From Streptococcus sp. CSL10205-OR2 (lineage in GTDB: Bacteria; Bacillota; Bacilli; Lactobacillales; Streptococcaceae), in contig NZ_JAOTIN010000013.1 in assembly GCF_025660655.1 (NCBI RefSeq), positions 1 to 45,748 of the forward strand: a stretch of DNA of 45,748 nucleotides. Direction: 5' to 3'. Positions within the stretch are counted from its first letter, which is position 1; each line of letters opens with the position of its first letter. Below the pieces are notes generated by a model, which did no database searches, had not been told where the DNA came from, and saw nothing but the letters and a program-made list of their open reading frames with translations. Shown here piece by piece: positions 25,320-36,289 of the stretch. A program made the translations under genes and the position numbers.

Positions 25320-26984
25320 CTATTGTAATTGACTATTAACATATTTTTCAACATTAGCAGAATGTTCTTCAAATGTTGTTGCATAATAAACTTGACCAGT
25401 CGTTACATCTGCAACAAAATATAAATAATCAGTTTGAGCTGGCATTATTGTTGCCTTAATAGCAGATAAACTTGGACTATCAACTGGTCCAGGTGTTAAA
25501 CCTGTTTCCCGGTAAATATTATAAGGTGAGTCAATCTCTGTATTGATATTGGCATCTTCAGAAAGAGTGGTTTTTTCTCCTAATTTATCCATTGCATAAA
25601 GAATAGCAATATTACTTTGAAGTGGCATGCCAATATTCCAACGATTATAGAAGACACCTGCAATATTCTTACGGTCATCATCCGTTGAACCTTCTTTTTC
25701 AACAAGAGATGCTAAACTTAATAATTGATTCACAGTTAAGCCTTGTGCAGCAATAGTATCATAATAAGGACTTAAATTACTATCCATTGTTGCAATCATC
25801 TCTTCAACAACGTTTTCTACAGTCGTATCTTCACTATAATTGTAAGTTGCAGGGAAAAGATAACCTTCTAAACGATACTTGACAGCATTAGCTTCTGGTA
25901 AACTATCTAGTAATCTAGGATATTTTTCTTTCATTCTAGCGATGAAAGCTTCATCTGTAACAACTTTTATAAAATCATCAGAACTAAATGGTGATTTTTG
26001 TTTTTTATTTTCAGAGTCTGAATTAACTGTAATAGCTTCAGAAATCTGCTTAATAGTGTAACCTTCAAGCACTAAAATTCTGCCTAAAACAGGATTAACA
26101 GGCTCAGCTGTCCCTCCAACTTGTAGGGCTTTAGCAATATCATCTAAAGACATGTTTTTTTGGAGATTATAGTAGCCACTTTGGAAATTTCCATAATTTC
26201 GGAATTTCGTATAGTAATTGAAAATCGTACCGTTTTTAATAACCCCAGATTGCTCTAAGATTTGTCCAATCAATTTATTCCCAGAACCTTCAGGAATTTC
26301 TACTTGAATAAATTCTGTAGAATTTCGATCTAATGGTTCAATAGCACTCGTTACATAGCGATAACCAAAAAAAGCGGTTGCTAACAATAAAACCAAAATC
26401 AAGGTTCCTAACATCAAGGAAATGCGATTGGCAATTTTATTTGTTTTTTTCCTATTTCTTCGACTCAATGCTTCATCCTCTTTTGTAGTTTGATCACTGA
26501 TTGATAAGTTCTGAGAATCAAAGTCTTTAGAAGTTTCAGCTTCCAAAGAAGCTGTTTTGTCATCTAGTAATTGATTTTTTATATCCTCAGTAGACAAAAC
26601 GATAGTATCTGAATAATCTTTGTCATCCAGCACAACCGTTTCATCACTCAAATCAGTTAGATTATCAGATGTATCACTTTCAGAAGTTGTCTGTTTACTA
26701 CGTTCTAGAACAACTCTAGCCATATCAGGTTGATTATCAATCCGACTAGTATCATCATGACTTTCATCATCTTGCTCTATTTTGTAGTCTTGAGATTGAG
26801 ATGAGTTAAAATCCTGCTTCAAAGAGAAATTGTCAACGTCTAAGTTATCCGATGCACTTTGAAAATCTAGTCCATCATTGGCTTGTTTTTCTTTAGCTTC
26901 TTCTAACTCTCTTAATATTTTCTCTTTAAAAGTTTCAGGATTTGGCATCTTTTGGCTCTCATCATCATTATAGATATCTGTCAA
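25320..26984 (-). CDS. mltG: Endolytic murein transglycosylase MltG
   Basis: MltG cuts newly made peptidoglycan chains at the outer face of the membrane and is part of the elongation and septal synthesis machinery of streptococci. The protein has 554 residues: an acidic, low-complexity cytoplasmic part (1-187), one membrane helix (about 188-210) and a large outside YceG domain with a LysM-like part. The candidate catalytic glutamate is E429 in LASLVEKEGS, followed by NIAGVFYNRW. The start is TTG at 26984 with GAGGAGG at good spacing; no better ATG is seen. It has its own promoter and is followed by greA. Confidence 0.94.
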   Translation of the reverse strand: MTDIYNDDESQKMPNPETFKEKILRELEEAKEKQANDGLDFQSASDNLDVDNFSLKQDFNSSQSQDYKIEQDDESHDDTSRIDNQPDMARVVLERSKQTTSESDTSDNLTDLSDETVVLDDKDYSDTIVLSTEDIKNQLLDDKTASLEAETSKDFDSQNLSISDQTTKEDEALSRRNRKKTNKIANRISLMLGTLILVLLLATAFFGYRYVTSAIEPLDRNSTEFIQVEIPEGSGNKLIGQILEQSGVIKNGTIFNYYTKFRNYGNFQSGYYNLQKNMSLDDIAKALQVGGTAEPVNPVLGRILVLEGYTIKQISEAITVNSDSENKKQKSPFSSDDFIKVVTDEAFIARMKEKYPRLLDSLPEANAVKYRLEGYLFPATYNYSEDTTVENVVEEMIATMDSNLSPYYDTIAAQGLTVNQLLSLASLVEKEGSTDDDRKNIAGVFYNRWNIGMPLQSNIAILYAMDKLGEKTTLSEDANINTEIDSPYNIYRETGLTPGPVDSPSLSAIKATIMPAQTDYLYFVADVTTGQVYYATTFEEHSANVEKYVNSQLQ

Positions 26985-27014
26985 AGTAAAGCCTCCTCAC
27001 ATTTATCAAACGCC

Positions 27015-27043
27015 ATTATAACTTAAAAAGCAAAGAAAAGCAA
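27015..27043 (-). promoter_or_regulatory. mltG promoter
   Basis: On the minus strand TTGCTT (27038-27043), a 17-bp spacer and TATAAT (27015-27020) lie 30 bp before the TTG start of mltG. Confidence 0.7.
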
Positions 27044-27078
27044 TCATCTTATGAAAATGTTATAAATTCTTAATAAAA

Positions 27079-27573
27079 TTAAGTTTTTTGAGGGTTCTTC
27101 CAAAACATTTTATACCATTTTTCGCCACCTAATTGTGATTGCGAGAGACCTTCAATGTTAAAATCATTCATTTCGTAGTAAGAAATCAATTCTTCCTTAC
27201 AAGTGAGTAAAATACCATCTCGCTGATGTTTAACTACTATTTCTTTAAATGAAGCTAATAGTAGGGTTCCGATTCCTTGTTTTTGATAGTTCTTTGCAAT
27301 AGAAAGGCTAGTGATGGCTTGAATACCTCCTGTTGATGGATTAGAAGCAACACTTTTAAATAAATCATCTGACAAATCCATCTTATCAATCACTGGACCT
27401 TCGATATAACCAGCAAAATTTCCATCTATTTCAGCGATTAAAAAACTATCTGCTATTAATTGAATTCTCTCTCTTATGGCTTCTTTAGAAGTGGCAATGG
27501 CTTCACCAAAATTATCAACTTCAATTTGAAAAATAGCATCTAAGTCTGCTATTTCAACTTTTCTAATAATCAT
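27079..27573 (-). CDS. GNAT-family N-acetyltransferase
   Basis: The 164-residue protein has the GNAT fold. The acetyl-CoA loop is seen as IAKNYQKQGIGTLLLASF (about 87-104), the Q/RxxGxG/A motif being QKQGIG. The N-terminus reads MIIRKVEIADLDAIFQIEVD, usual for the family. The ATG at 27573 has GAAAGGA upstream; a start five codons earlier lacks one. It follows murC after 48 bp, so it may be co-transcribed, but its substrate is unknown. Confidence 0.85.
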   Translation of the reverse strand: MIIRKVEIADLDAIFQIEVDNFGEAIATSKEAIRERIQLIADSFLIAEIDGNFAGYIEGPVIDKMDLSDDLFKSVASNPSTGGIQAITSLSIAKNYQKQGIGTLLLASFKEIVVKHQRDGILLTCKEELISYYEMNDFNIEGLSQSQLGGEKWYKMFWKNPQKT

Positions 27574-27621
27574 TTTAAATCCTTTCAAAAAAGTTTTTAC
27601 TTTCGTAAAAACTTCGCTTTG

Positions 27622-28953
27622 TTACTGATTTGTATGAGTTAAAGAAGATAATAACTGTTCAAATGAATATTCATACAGTTGAATATCACCTGCTCCCATG
27701 AACACAAAAACAGCATTGTCATGGTCTAAGAGTGGTGAAACATTTTCTACTGTAATCACTTTTGCACCTTTTTCAATTTTATCAGCTAAATCTTCAACTT
27801 TCACTTTACCATTATCAGTTTCTCTTGCTGAACCATATATTTGAGCTAGATAAACACTATCTGCTTCATTTAGTGACTCAGCAAACTCATCTAATAAGGC
27901 AATGGTTCTTGTAAAAGTATGCGGTTGAAAAATAGCTACAATCTCTTTAGTAGGGTATTTTTGTCTAGCAGCATCAATTGTGGCACGAATTTCCGTTGGA
28001 TGATGGGCGAAATCATCAATAACCACAACTTGGTTAATAATTTTTTCTGTAAATCGTCTTTTAACACCTGTAAAGGTTTGAAGGTGTTGATTGACTTGAT
28101 CTATCTCAAATCCAGCAATATATAAATTTGCAATGACTGCTGTAGCATTTAAAATATTGTGTAAGCCAAATGCTGGCAGATAAAAACGTCCTAATTCTTT
28201 TTCGTGATATCGCACTTTAAAATGAGAACCATTTGTTTCACGTGTTAAATCATAGGCGATAAAATCATCATTTTCTTCAAATCCATAATAGTAAATGGGA
28301 GCATTTGATGTGATTTTCCTAAGGTATTTATCTTCACCATAAAGAAAGAGTCCTTTTTTGATTTGCTTAGCATAATCATTAAATGCATTAAAGACATCAT
28401 CAATACTCGTAAAATAATCTGGATGATCAAAATCAATATTGGTGACAATAGAATACTCAGGATGATAAGGCATGAAGTGACGTTCATATTCATCAGACTC
28501 AAATACAAAATACTGACTGTCTTGTATCCCTCTACCAGTGCCATCACCAATTAAATAACTGGTGTCGGTAATATTTTTAAGCACATGAGATAACAATCCT
28601 GTTGTTGACGTTTTTCCATGTGCTCCTGCCACACCTAAACTGGTGAACTGACTCATAAATTCTCCAAGAAATTCATGATAGCGTTTAAAAGAATAGCCTT
28701 CTTTAATAGCTTTTGCTATTTCAACATTATTGTGTTCATGAAACGCATTGCCGGCAATAATATCGACATCACCTGTAATATTTTTTTCATCAAAAGGGAA
28801 GATTTTAATCTCTGCTTGTTCCAAATCGCGTTGGGTAAAATAATATTTTTCAACATCACTTCCTTGAACTTTTTTCCCCATTTGGTGAAGCATTAGCGCT
28901 AATGCACTCATCCCTGATCCTTTAATACCAATAAAATGATATGTCTTAGACAT
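27622..28953 (-). CDS. murC: UDP-N-acetylmuramate--L-alanine ligase
   Basis: Adds L-alanine to UDP-MurNAc, the first step of the peptidoglycan stem peptide, in the cytoplasm with ATP. The 443-residue protein shows [12 protein letters not shown] (9-20) for UDP binding, the P-loop [12 protein letters not shown] (107-118) and the FDHPDYF and DDFAHHPTE segments of Mur ligases. The ATG at 28953 has GAGGAGAG upstream; an ATG nine codons earlier is less well placed. It follows the unrecognised gene by 10 bp and the two look co-transcribed. Confidence 0.97.
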   Translation of the reverse strand: MSKTYHFIGIKGSGMSALALMLHQMGKKVQGSDVEKYYFTQRDLEQAEIKIFPFDEKNITGDVDIIAGNAFHEHNNVEIAKAIKEGYSFKRYHEFLGEFMSQFTSLGVAGAHGKTSTTGLLSHVLKNITDTSYLIGDGTGRGIQDSQYFVFESDEYERHFMPYHPEYSIVTNIDFDHPDYFTSIDDVFNAFNDYAKQIKKGLFLYGEDKYLRKITSNAPIYYYGFEENDDFIAYDLTRETNGSHFKVRYHEKELGRFYLPAFGLHNILNATAVIANLYIAGFEIDQVNQHLQTFTGVKRRFTEKIINQVVVIDDFAHHPTEIRATIDAARQKYPTKEIVAIFQPHTFTRTIALLDEFAESLNEADSVYLAQIYGSARETDNGKVKVEDLADKIEKGAKVITVENVSPLLDHDNAVFVFMGAGDIQLYEYSFEQLLSSLTHTNQ

Positions 28954-28963
28954 GTTCTCTCCT

Positions 28964-29557
28964 CTAGTTAATATCTTCAAATCGCGTCAGATTAAGCTCC
29001 TGAGCAATTTTCTTTTCTTTGTGTTGTGTCATTTCTTTTTTATTATAAATTTGACTTTTCTTTAAAAAATCATAGCTGTTTTTTTGCTTTTTATTAACAG
29101 TCATCTCTTTAGGCTCAGAATGACTTGTAGCTATATCAGCTAGTATATAATCTTCTTGTTGCAATTTTGTTGCAATTCTATGAAGATCACTGGTATGTTT
29201 TGGGAAAGAAGGTAACACTTTTTTTGGAAAAATTGATCGTGTTGAATGACTCAATTCTTTAGATAGATAAGCTTGACGTTTCTTTTTAATATCTTGTCTT
29301 GCTTCTTCTCTTGCGATGGCAGCATAAGATTTTCCTGCATTATGAACCTCTACACGTTCCGGTGCAGTTTTATCAATATCAGGAATTTCAGAAACAAAGC
29401 GATAATCACTTGTCATATCATCAAAATTTTTATCGACATAATGACCATTGATATTTGTAATTAAATCTTCATTATCATATAGCTTCATTAGTTTTGGTGC
29501 TTCTATAATCGCTTCGTTATCTGCAACCAAAGGGAAAACTCTATTCTTCTTATCCAT
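28964..29557 (-). CDS. Unrecognised streptococcal protein between an SNF2 helicase and murC
   Basis: I do not recognise a domain. The 197-residue protein is highly charged, with no signal peptide and no membrane helix. Features that can be seen are [20 protein letters not shown] (about 102-121), several SxxP and KK stretches, and many K and E residues near the C-terminus, so it is likely cytoplasmic and partly disordered. I chose ATG at 29557; a GTG two codons earlier is nearer to AAAGG. The gene is 10 bp before murC and 84 bp after snf, and probably shares a transcript with murC. From memory the same order recurs in streptococci. A link to wall synthesis is only suggested by position. Confidence 0.75.
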   Translation of the reverse strand: MDKKNRVFPLVADNEAIIEAPKLMKLYDNEDLITNINGHYVDKNFDDMTSDYRFVSEIPDIDKTAPERVEVHNAGKSYAAIAREEARQDIKKKRQAYLSKELSHSTRSIFPKKVLPSFPKHTSDLHRIATKLQQEDYILADIATSHSEPKEMTVNKKQKNSYDFLKKSQIYNKKEMTQHKEKKIAQELNLTRFEDIN

Positions 29558-29641
29558 ATGCACAATCCTTTCCGTAACATTCCCATTATAAACTAAAATG
29601 GTTCTTTTTTCAAAACTTAATCGTCTCTCTTAGCATTTGTT

Positions 29642-32600
29642 TTAATCGACAACGCCTAATATTTCTTTAATATCTTCAATGCTCATACTAGAACGTGTTT
29701 CATTGCCATCCAACACTGTAGTCACCAAATGTTTTTTACTATCTTGTAATTCTAAAATTTTCTCTTCTATCGTTCCTTTAGTAATAAGACGATAAACATC
29801 TACCTTTTCTTTTTGACCAATCCTATGAGCACGGCTAATGGCTTGCATTTCTACAGCGGGATTCCACCATAAATCAATCAAAATAACTGTATCAGCACCT
29901 GTTAAGTTCAAACCAACGCCTCCTGCTTTCAAGGAAATCAGAAAACTATCTTTACTTCCTTTATTAAAAGCCCTTGTCATCTCTTGCCTTTCAAAGGCTG
30001 GTGTTGAGCCAGTTATTTTATAACTAGTCAAGCCAAGATCCACCAGTTCTTTTTCAACAATATCAAGCATTCCTCTAAATTGAGAAAAAATTAGGGTTCT
30101 ATGGCCATTTTCTTTAATTTGAAGTAGTAATTCTCGAAGACTATCAATCTTTCCACTAGCACCATTATAATCCATAAATAGCTGAGGTGTATCACATATT
30201 TGACGTAATCTAGTAATCCCAGATAGAATTTCAATTTTTCGACGATTGATGTCTTGATCATTTGCACCTTTTAGATGATTTTGCATGCTTTCTAACTGAG
30301 CTAGATAAATCGTTTTTTGACTATCAGCCAATTCATTTGAGTAAGTCATCTCAATTAAATCAGGCAACTCTGGTAAAACATCTTCCTTTTTACGACGCAT
30401 GATAAATGGCTTAATATACCTTGAAACCTCATCAGGTGTTAGTTTTAAAAATTGTTTTTTATTTGGTAATAATCCGGGAAGGACAATCTGGAAAATCGAC
30501 CAAATTTCTAATAGTTTATTCTCAATTGGTGTACCAGATAAAGCGAAACAATTATTAACATTAAAATGTCTTAATTTTTGAGCAATTTTAGTCTGCGTAT
30601 TTTTAATCATTTGTGCCTCATCTAAAATAAGATAGTCATAATGATTTTTTTGATATTCTTCAAAATCCTGTCTAAAAGAGTGGTAGCTAGTGATTAAAAT
30701 TTGGTGATTTTCTTGAATGATTTGATTTCTATATTGTTTCAATCCATAGGCAACACCAACATCCATTTCTGGAGTAAATTTTTCAAACTCATCCTTCCAA
30801 TTATATATTAAACCTGAAGGCGACAATATCAGAACTTTTGAATGATTTTTGAGTCTATTTTTTAAGAAAGCAATTGTTTGAATTGTTTTTCCAAGTCCCA
30901 TATCATCAGCTAATATACCACCAAATCCATAAGAATCTAACATACTCATCCATTTGATACCTGTTTCTTGATAAGAGCGTAGACTGGCTTTAATCTCTGG
31001 CATTGTCATTTCAAATTGCTCAGGAAATCTCAGATGCCTAGTGAGAGCCTCAAATTCCTTAGAAAAATTAACTCTCTGGTTATTTTCAAAGAGATCAGAT
31101 AGATGAAAAGCTGCCATTTTACTTAACTGAAAATGTCCGTTAACACTTTCTTTTGCACGTAATTGTTTTAAAACTTGACTAACTTTTTGTGTTTCTTCAT
31201 CAAATAAAATCAGTTTCCCAGATTGACTAATAATGTAATCATCTTTGTTTATCAAAGCCTCTAAAGCTTGCTTAATATCTCTTTTGGAAATTGTTGAAAA
31301 ATCAAAAGCAATATCTAGTAAGTTTCCTGCTGTATTAATCGTTAAAACTGGATTTTCAACTTGCTTCAATTGTGATAAATTTTCTGACAAATGAACTGTT
31401 CCAATTTCTTTGAAATGCTTTAAAGTCTCTTCAAAAAAGTGATAGAGTTCATTTTTTGCCAAAGGAGGTCTTTTAGAAGAAAAACCAACTGAAAAATTTT
31501 CTGATCTTAATAATTTAATCACTTTTTCTTCCTTTTTAAAGTGACTTGTAAAAGGAAGGTTGTTTAACTCTTCTTGACTACTGATTTTAAGATGACCATA
31601 ATCAAAAGTCATGCCTAACAAAATCTCTTCTTGTGCAGAAAGATCAAAATAAAAATCAATCTTAAAATCTTTAATAGCAAAACTTTTTGGCGCATCTACC
31701 AATCCTATTTCTTGAAAGTCTAGAAGGCTAGCCGCTAATTTTGCCTGTTCAGAAATGTCAAAGTGAACATGTTTACTTAAATCATTTTCGATTGGCAAAT
31801 TCTTTATGGCTAAAAAAAGTTTTCTTTGTTTCATATCAAGATGATAAAAAACACCTTGGTAAAAAATATAGTGATTATCAAAAAATGCCTGGCTATTTTT
31901 TTCGGTAATCATTAATTCGATGGATTGACGATGAACAATCACTTTAAATTGAAATAATTGGTCTTGTGAAGATAAGTCTCTAAAAACAAGGGTCTGATAT
32001 TTTTGGTGTCCCATCTCAAAAATAAACGAATCTAGCTCAGTCAATAAAGATACGCCTTCTTCAAAAAAACCACTAGGGAAATTCAAATGTCTCCCTTGAT
32101 TGGGTAAAAGATAAGATAAGTCTATCCGATCTTTATATGGGATAAGACGCCATAAAAAACGGATTAACTCTTGACTTTTGTCATCAAACTGGGATAAAGA
32201 TAAAGGTTCATAATAGTTTTTGCCAATTTGAAAAAAACTTTCTTTTCTAATTGTTGTTAGAAAGGCTTTAATGTCTCGGATAACGTAACTTTTCTCACCA
32301 GGAAGACGATTAATTTTGAGTGTCCACCAAAAATCTGATGAATACGGGCTCTTCATCCCTTCTGCAAAAAGACGATATTTCAACTCATTATCTTCGTCAA
32401 GTGTTAAATTATCTAAAAATAAGCTACCAAATGAAGTCGAAATCTGTTGTTTTGGTTCTTCTATATAAATGAGTTCTGATAGAGCTTTCCCTTTTGGATC
32501 AGTTTTCAAAAAATACTCAATAGCAGCAAGATGCTGACAATAGTTTTTTTGAGCAAACAATTGACAAGAACAATGTATCATGGTTTCTTCATAAGAAAAA

Positions 32601-32725
32601 ACAATAGTAGCCTCAGCTATCTTTGCGGTTATTGTTTTTTCTGTGCTTTCTAAAATAGTAATGGCATCTTTTTCATATAATGAAACACCTTCACTTCTTA
32701 TCCGACTTGGTATCAATCGTCCCAT
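29642..32725 (-). CDS. snf: SNF2-family helicase with SWIM zinc finger
   Basis: The 1027-residue protein is a Swi2/Snf2-type ATPase that moves along double-stranded nucleic acid. Near the N-terminus a SWIM-type zinc site is seen as HCSCQLFAQKNYCQH (C52, C54, C63, H65). The middle part is a bacterial SNF2-associated region. The ATPase core has LADDMGLGKTIQTI (motif I), LDEAQMIK (motif II), SGTPIEN (III), and in the second lobe SLKAGGVGLNLTGAD and QAISRAHRIGQKEKV (V-VI). The role is unknown in streptococci; relatives take part in transcription or stress responses. GGTGGG precedes the ATG. Confidence 0.93.
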   Translation of the reverse strand: MGRLIPSRIRSEGVSLYEKDAITILESTEKTITAKIAEATIVFSYEETMIHCSCQLFAQKNYCQHLAAIEYFLKTDPKGKALSELIYIEEPKQQISTSFGSLFLDNLTLDEDNELKYRLFAEGMKSPYSSDFWWTLKINRLPGEKSYVIRDIKAFLTTIRKESFFQIGKNYYEPLSLSQFDDKSQELIRFLWRLIPYKDRIDLSYLLPNQGRHLNFPSGFFEEGVSLLTELDSFIFEMGHQKYQTLVFRDLSSQDQLFQFKVIVHRQSIELMITEKNSQAFFDNHYIFYQGVFYHLDMKQRKLFLAIKNLPIENDLSKHVHFDISEQAKLAASLLDFQEIGLVDAPKSFAIKDFKIDFYFDLSAQEEILLGMTFDYGHLKISSQEELNNLPFTSHFKKEEKVIKLLRSENFSVGFSSKRPPLAKNELYHFFEETLKHFKEIGTVHLSENLSQLKQVENPVLTINTAGNLLDIAFDFSTISKRDIKQALEALINKDDYIISQSGKLILFDEETQKVSQVLKQLRAKESVNGHFQLSKMAAFHLSDLFENNQRVNFSKEFEALTRHLRFPEQFEMTMPEIKASLRSYQETGIKWMSMLDSYGFGGILADDMGLGKTIQTIAFLKNRLKNHSKVLILSPSGLIYNWKDEFEKFTPEMDVGVAYGLKQYRNQIIQENHQILITSYHSFRQDFEEYQKNHYDYLILDEAQMIKNTQTKIAQKLRHFNVNNCFALSGTPIENKLLEIWSIFQIVLPGLLPNKKQFLKLTPDEVSRYIKPFIMRRKKEDVLPELPDLIEMTYSNELADSQKTIYLAQLESMQNHLKGANDQDINRRKIEILSGITRLRQICDTPQLFMDYNGASGKIDSLRELLLQIKENGHRTLIFSQFRGMLDIVEKELVDLGLTSYKITGSTPAFERQEMTRAFNKGSKDSFLISLKAGGVGLNLTGADTVILIDLWWNPAVEMQAISRAHRIGQKEKVDVYRLITKGTIEEKILELQDSKKHLVTTVLDGNETRSSMSIEDIKEILGVVD

Positions 32726-32801
32726 AATTACCCACCTTTTTAACCTTATCCCTTTATTTTACCATATCTCTATCTTTTTTTCGCCAATAAAAAGAAAAAT
32801 A

Positions 32802-32825
32802 AAAATCCCACTGGAATGGGATTTT
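32802..32825 (-). terminator. Terminator at the end of the fab-acc cluster
   Basis: AAAATCCCA (32802-32810) and TGGGATTTT (32817-32825) form a 9-bp stem. On the minus strand TTTTTATTTTTC follows. The accA stop codon lies in the stem. Confidence 0.85.
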
Positions 32826-33594
32826 AGTATTTTCTAAAACGTTGATAACGGTTTTCGATGAGTTCTAGACTATCTTTTTGACGTAAATCATCTAGACTTT
32901 CTGACAAAGCTTTCTTAATCATGGCAATAATTTCGCTTGAAAAATAACCATGTTCAGGAATAATTTTATCAATAACACTCATTTTTAATAGCTCTCCTGC
33001 ACTGATTTTCATCAATTCAGCAGCTTCAATCGAGCGTGTGCCATCCTTCCAAAGAATAGAGGCAAAACCTTCTGGACTAAGAACTGCGTAGAAAGTATTT
33101 TCTAGCATCCAAACTTGGTCAGCTACTGCAAGAGCAAGTGCCCCTCCTGAACCACCTTCACCAATGATAATAGCAATGATAGGAACTTTTAAATCACTCA
33201 TTTCATAAAGATTGCGAGCAATTGCCTCTCCTTGTCCTCGTTCTTCAGCACCAACACCCGGATAAGCACCAGCAGTATTAATAAAGGTGATGATCGGTCG
33301 TTTAAATTTTTCAGCTTGTTTCATCAATCTTAAAGCCTTACGATAGCCTTCTGGATGAGGCTGACCAAAATTACGATTTAAATTATCTTGTAGATTTTTT
33401 CCTTTTTGGATACCGATTACAGTAACAGGAGAATCATTTAATCTTGCAATACCACCGATAATGGATTTGTCATCAGCGAAATGACGATCCCCGTGTAACT
33501 CAATAAAATCTTCAAAAATGACATTGATATAATCTAGAGTTGTCATCCTTGCTTGATCTCTTGCTTCTTTTAAAATTCTTTTAATATCGCTCAT
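32824..33594 (-). CDS. accA: Acetyl-CoA carboxylase carboxyltransferase, alpha subunit
   Basis: AccA with AccD transfers the carboxyl group from biotin to acetyl-CoA, making malonyl-CoA for fatty-acid synthesis. The 256-residue protein is of the shorter streptococcal type and has [20 protein letters not shown] (about 109-128) and [16 protein letters not shown], which line the CoA site. It overlaps accD by 4 bp and is the last gene of the cluster, with a terminator at its stop codon. Confidence 0.97.
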   Translation of the reverse strand: MSDIKRILKEARDQARMTTLDYINVIFEDFIELHGDRHFADDKSIIGGIARLNDSPVTVIGIQKGKNLQDNLNRNFGQPHPEGYRKALRLMKQAEKFKRPIITFINTAGAYPGVGAEERGQGEAIARNLYEMSDLKVPIIAIIIGEGGSGGALALAVADQVWMLENTFYAVLSPEGFASILWKDGTRSIEAAELMKISAGELLKMSVIDKIIPEHGYFSSEIIAMIKKALSESLDDLRQKDSLELIENRYQRFRKY

Positions 33595-34457
33595 GCTATT
33601 CCTCCATGAAACATGATCAATTTTGCAATCACCTCACGAAGTTCTGTCCGTTTAACAATAGAGTCAATAAAACCATGTTCTAATAAAAATTCAGCTTTTT
33701 GAAAATCATCTGGAAGAGTTTCTCTTACCGTTGACTCAATCACTCGTCTACCTGCAAATCCAACTAAGGCTTGGGGTTCAGCAATGATAATATCTCCTTG
33801 CATGGCAAAACTAGCTGTTACACCACCGGTTGTCGGGTCAGTTAAAACAGTGAGATAAAATAAACCAGCATTTGAGTGACGTTTTACCGCTCCAGAAACC
33901 TTGGCCATTTGCATAAGACTCATGATACCTTCTTGCATTCTTGCACCGCCTGAGGCTGTAAAAACAACCACTGGTAGCTTTTCTTTTGTAGCGTATTCAA
34001 AAAGTCTTGTGATTTTTTCTCCTACAATTGTTCCCATGCTAGCCATAATAAAATGTGAGTCCATGATAGCAAGAGCCACCTTTTGTGATTTGATCCTTGC
34101 TGTACCTGTTAAAACAGCTTCATCTAAACCAGTCGCAGTTCTTACTTGATCTAATTTTTCTTTATAGCGTGGAAACTTAAGTGGGTCCTTGGTTTCAAGG
34201 CCCGTAAACATCTCCTCAAAACTAGCCTCATCAGTCATTAAATGAAGACGTTCTTTAGCAGAAATACGAAAATTATAAGAACAGCGAGGACAAATCTTTG
34301 CAAGCCCTAAATCCTTTTGATAAATCATATGTTTACAGGAAGGACATTTGGCAAAAAGATCGTCTGGTACTTCTGGCATCTCACGTTTACTTGTTTTTCT
34401 TGATGAACGATTAGGATTTATTCTAATATATTTATCTTTTCTCTCAAATAATGCCAC
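33591..34457 (-). CDS. accD: Acetyl-CoA carboxylase carboxyltransferase, beta subunit
   Basis: This is the partner of AccA, 288 residues. The N-terminal four-cysteine zinc ribbon reads [20 protein letters not shown], followed by RCSY (C38, C41, C57, C60), and the crotonase-like core has [20 protein letters not shown]. The start is GTG at 34457; accC ends 8 bp upstream and AAGGAA in the accC 3' end can serve as ribosome site. It couples to accA by a 4-bp overlap, which would help equal expression of the two subunits. Confidence 0.97.
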   Translation of the reverse strand: MALFERKDKYIRINPNRSSRKTSKREMPEVPDDLFAKCPSCKHMIYQKDLGLAKICPRCSYNFRISAKERLHLMTDEASFEEMFTGLETKDPLKFPRYKEKLDQVRTATGLDEAVLTGTARIKSQKVALAIMDSHFIMASMGTIVGEKITRLFEYATKEKLPVVVFTASGGARMQEGIMSLMQMAKVSGAVKRHSNAGLFYLTVLTDPTTGGVTASFAMQGDIIIAEPQALVGFAGRRVIESTVRETLPDDFQKAEFLLEHGFIDSIVKRTELREVIAKLIMFHGGIA

Positions 34458-34465
34458 AAAAATTT

Positions 34466-35836
34466 CTATTCCTTATCTTTTTTATAGTTTGGTAAAAATG
34501 TCTCCATCAAAAATGAGGTGTCATAATCACCAGCAATCACATTGGGGTCAGAAATTAAATCAAATTGAAAATCACTATTGGTTTTAATACCGTCAATTTC
34601 AAATTCATATAAGGCTCTTTGCATTTTCATAAGAGCATCAAAGCGATTTTCACCATGCACAATAATTTTAGCAATCATGCTATCGTAATAGGGTGGAATA
34701 GTATAACCACTATAAACAGCACTATCAACACGAAGACCAACACCACCAGATGGTAAATGAATATCATTTATCTTTCCTGGACTTGGTGCAAAATTAAATT
34801 CCGGATTTTCTGCATTGATACGACATTCAATCGCATGACCTTTAATCACAATATCTTCTTGTTGGTGAGATAAAGCTTGTCCTGCTGCTACTTTTATTTG
34901 TTCTTTCACAATATCAACACCTGTCACAAATTCTGTCACAGGATGTTCCACCTGGATTCTTGTATTCATTTCCATGAAATAAAAGTTTCCTGATTGCGAA
35001 TCTAGTAAAAATTCAATCGTTCCAGCGCCCTCATAACCAACAGATTTAGCAGCTCGAACAGCTGCATCCCCCATTTTTTGTCTAAGAGCTTCTCCGATAG
35101 CAATAGAAGGACTTTCTTCTAAAACTTTCTGATTATGACGTTGTAAAGAACATTCTCTTTCACCTAAGTGAATCGTATTACCAAAACGATCTGCTAAAAT
35201 TTGCACTTCAATATGATGAGCAGGATAAACAACTTTTTCCATGTACATGGCACCATTACCAAAAGCAGCTATGGCTTCTTGGGAAGCAGATTCAAAAGCA
35301 GGTACTAACTCTTCTTTTGTACTTACTTTCCGAATCCCTTTGCCGCCACCACCAGCTGATGCTTTTAACATGACTGGATAACCAATACGATCTGCTTCTT
35401 TTAAAGCATCCTCTGCTGAAATAATTTCACCCTTAGAACCTGGAATGACAGGAACGCCTGCTTTTATCATTTCTTTTCTAGCATTGATTTTATCACCCAT
35501 TTTATTCATGACTAAAGCAGAAGGACCAATAAATTTAATATTCATCTCTTCACACATGGTGACAAATTTAGGATTTTCACTTAAAAAACCAAAGCCAGGA
35601 TGAATAGCTTGTGCACCAGTAACAATTGCTGCAGATAAAACTGAATTCATATTCAGATAAGATTCGGTAGACTTTGCAGGCCCTATACAAATAGATTCAT
35701 CTGCTAGTAGGGTATGGAGTGCTGTTTTATCAGCTTCTGAATAGACTGCAACAGTAGTTATGCCAAGCTCTCTAGCGGCACGAATAATCCGTACAGCAAT
35801 CTCACCTCTATTAGCAATTAATATTTTATGAAACAT
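34466..35836 (-). CDS. accC: Biotin carboxylase subunit of acetyl-CoA carboxylase
   Basis: Carboxylates biotin on BCCP with ATP and bicarbonate. The 456-residue protein starts [19 protein letters not shown] and has the ATP-grasp glycine loop [14 protein letters not shown] (about 159-172), the EHH-like [16 protein letters not shown] segment and the catalytic [14 protein letters not shown] (residues about 287-300). Length and motifs are typical. It lies between fabZ and accD with short gaps. Confidence 0.98.
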   Translation of the reverse strand: MFHKILIANRGEIAVRIIRAARELGITTVAVYSEADKTALHTLLADESICIGPAKSTESYLNMNSVLSAAIVTGAQAIHPGFGFLSENPKFVTMCEEMNIKFIGPSALVMNKMGDKINARKEMIKAGVPVIPGSKGEIISAEDALKEADRIGYPVMLKASAGGGGKGIRKVSTKEELVPAFESASQEAIAAFGNGAMYMEKVVYPAHHIEVQILADRFGNTIHLGERECSLQRHNQKVLEESPSIAIGEALRQKMGDAAVRAAKSVGYEGAGTIEFLLDSQSGNFYFMEMNTRIQVEHPVTEFVTGVDIVKEQIKVAAGQALSHQQEDIVIKGHAIECRINAENPEFNFAPSPGKINDIHLPSGGVGLRVDSAVYSGYTIPPYYDSMIAKIIVHGENRFDALMKMQRALYEFEIDGIKTNSDFQFDLISDPNVIAGDYDTSFLMETFLPNYKKDKE

Positions 35837-35866
35837 CTCGTTGCCTTCTCCTACATCTTTTATTAT

Positions 35867-36289
35867 CTATTTTCCCATTGCAAACGTTAAAATACCACTT
35901 GCTGCCAATTGACCATCAACTTCTGCTTTGGCTTCAACAACAGCAATTGACCCTCTTCTTTTGACAAAATTAACAGTCATAACAAGTTGATCACCTGGAA
36001 CAACTTGTTTCTTAAATTTTACCTTATCCATACCAGCATAAAAGACTAACTTGCCTTTGTTTTCTTCTTTTGATAATTCCAAAACACCTGCCGTTTGAGC
36101 AAGAGCTTCCATAATTAAAACACCTGGCATCACTGGATAGTCAGGGAAGTGACCATTGAAAAAAGGCTCGTTAATCGTCACATTTTTTATTGCGACAATG
36201 CTATCTTTTGAATGAGAAATCACACGATCAACAAGAAGCATTGGATAACGGTGAGGTAGCGCTTCTTTTATTTTTAAAATATCAATCAT
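35867..36289 (-). CDS. fabZ: 3-hydroxyacyl-ACP dehydratase FabZ
   Basis: Dehydrates 3-hydroxyacyl-ACP to trans-2-enoyl-ACP in the elongation cycle. The 140-residue hot-dog-fold protein has [13 protein letters not shown] and the catalytic histidine in [14 protein letters not shown], with the glutamate in [10 protein letters not shown]. In streptococci FabZ works with FabM, which turns trans-2-decenoyl-ACP into cis-3 for unsaturated acids. It overlaps the accB stop by 4 bp. Confidence 0.97.
   Translation of the reverse strand: MIDILKIKEALPHRYPMLLVDRVISHSKDSIVAIKNVTINEPFFNGHFPDYPVMPGVLIMEALAQTAGVLELSKEENKGKLVFYAGMDKVKFKKQVVPGDQLVMTVNFVKRRGSIAVVEAKAEVDGQLAASGILTFAMGK

Noticed and set aside
28245..28550. 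A 101-codon minus-strand frame inside murC
   Set aside because: murC is complete and well conserved in its own frame; this frame is a low-complexity, M- and I-rich shadow.
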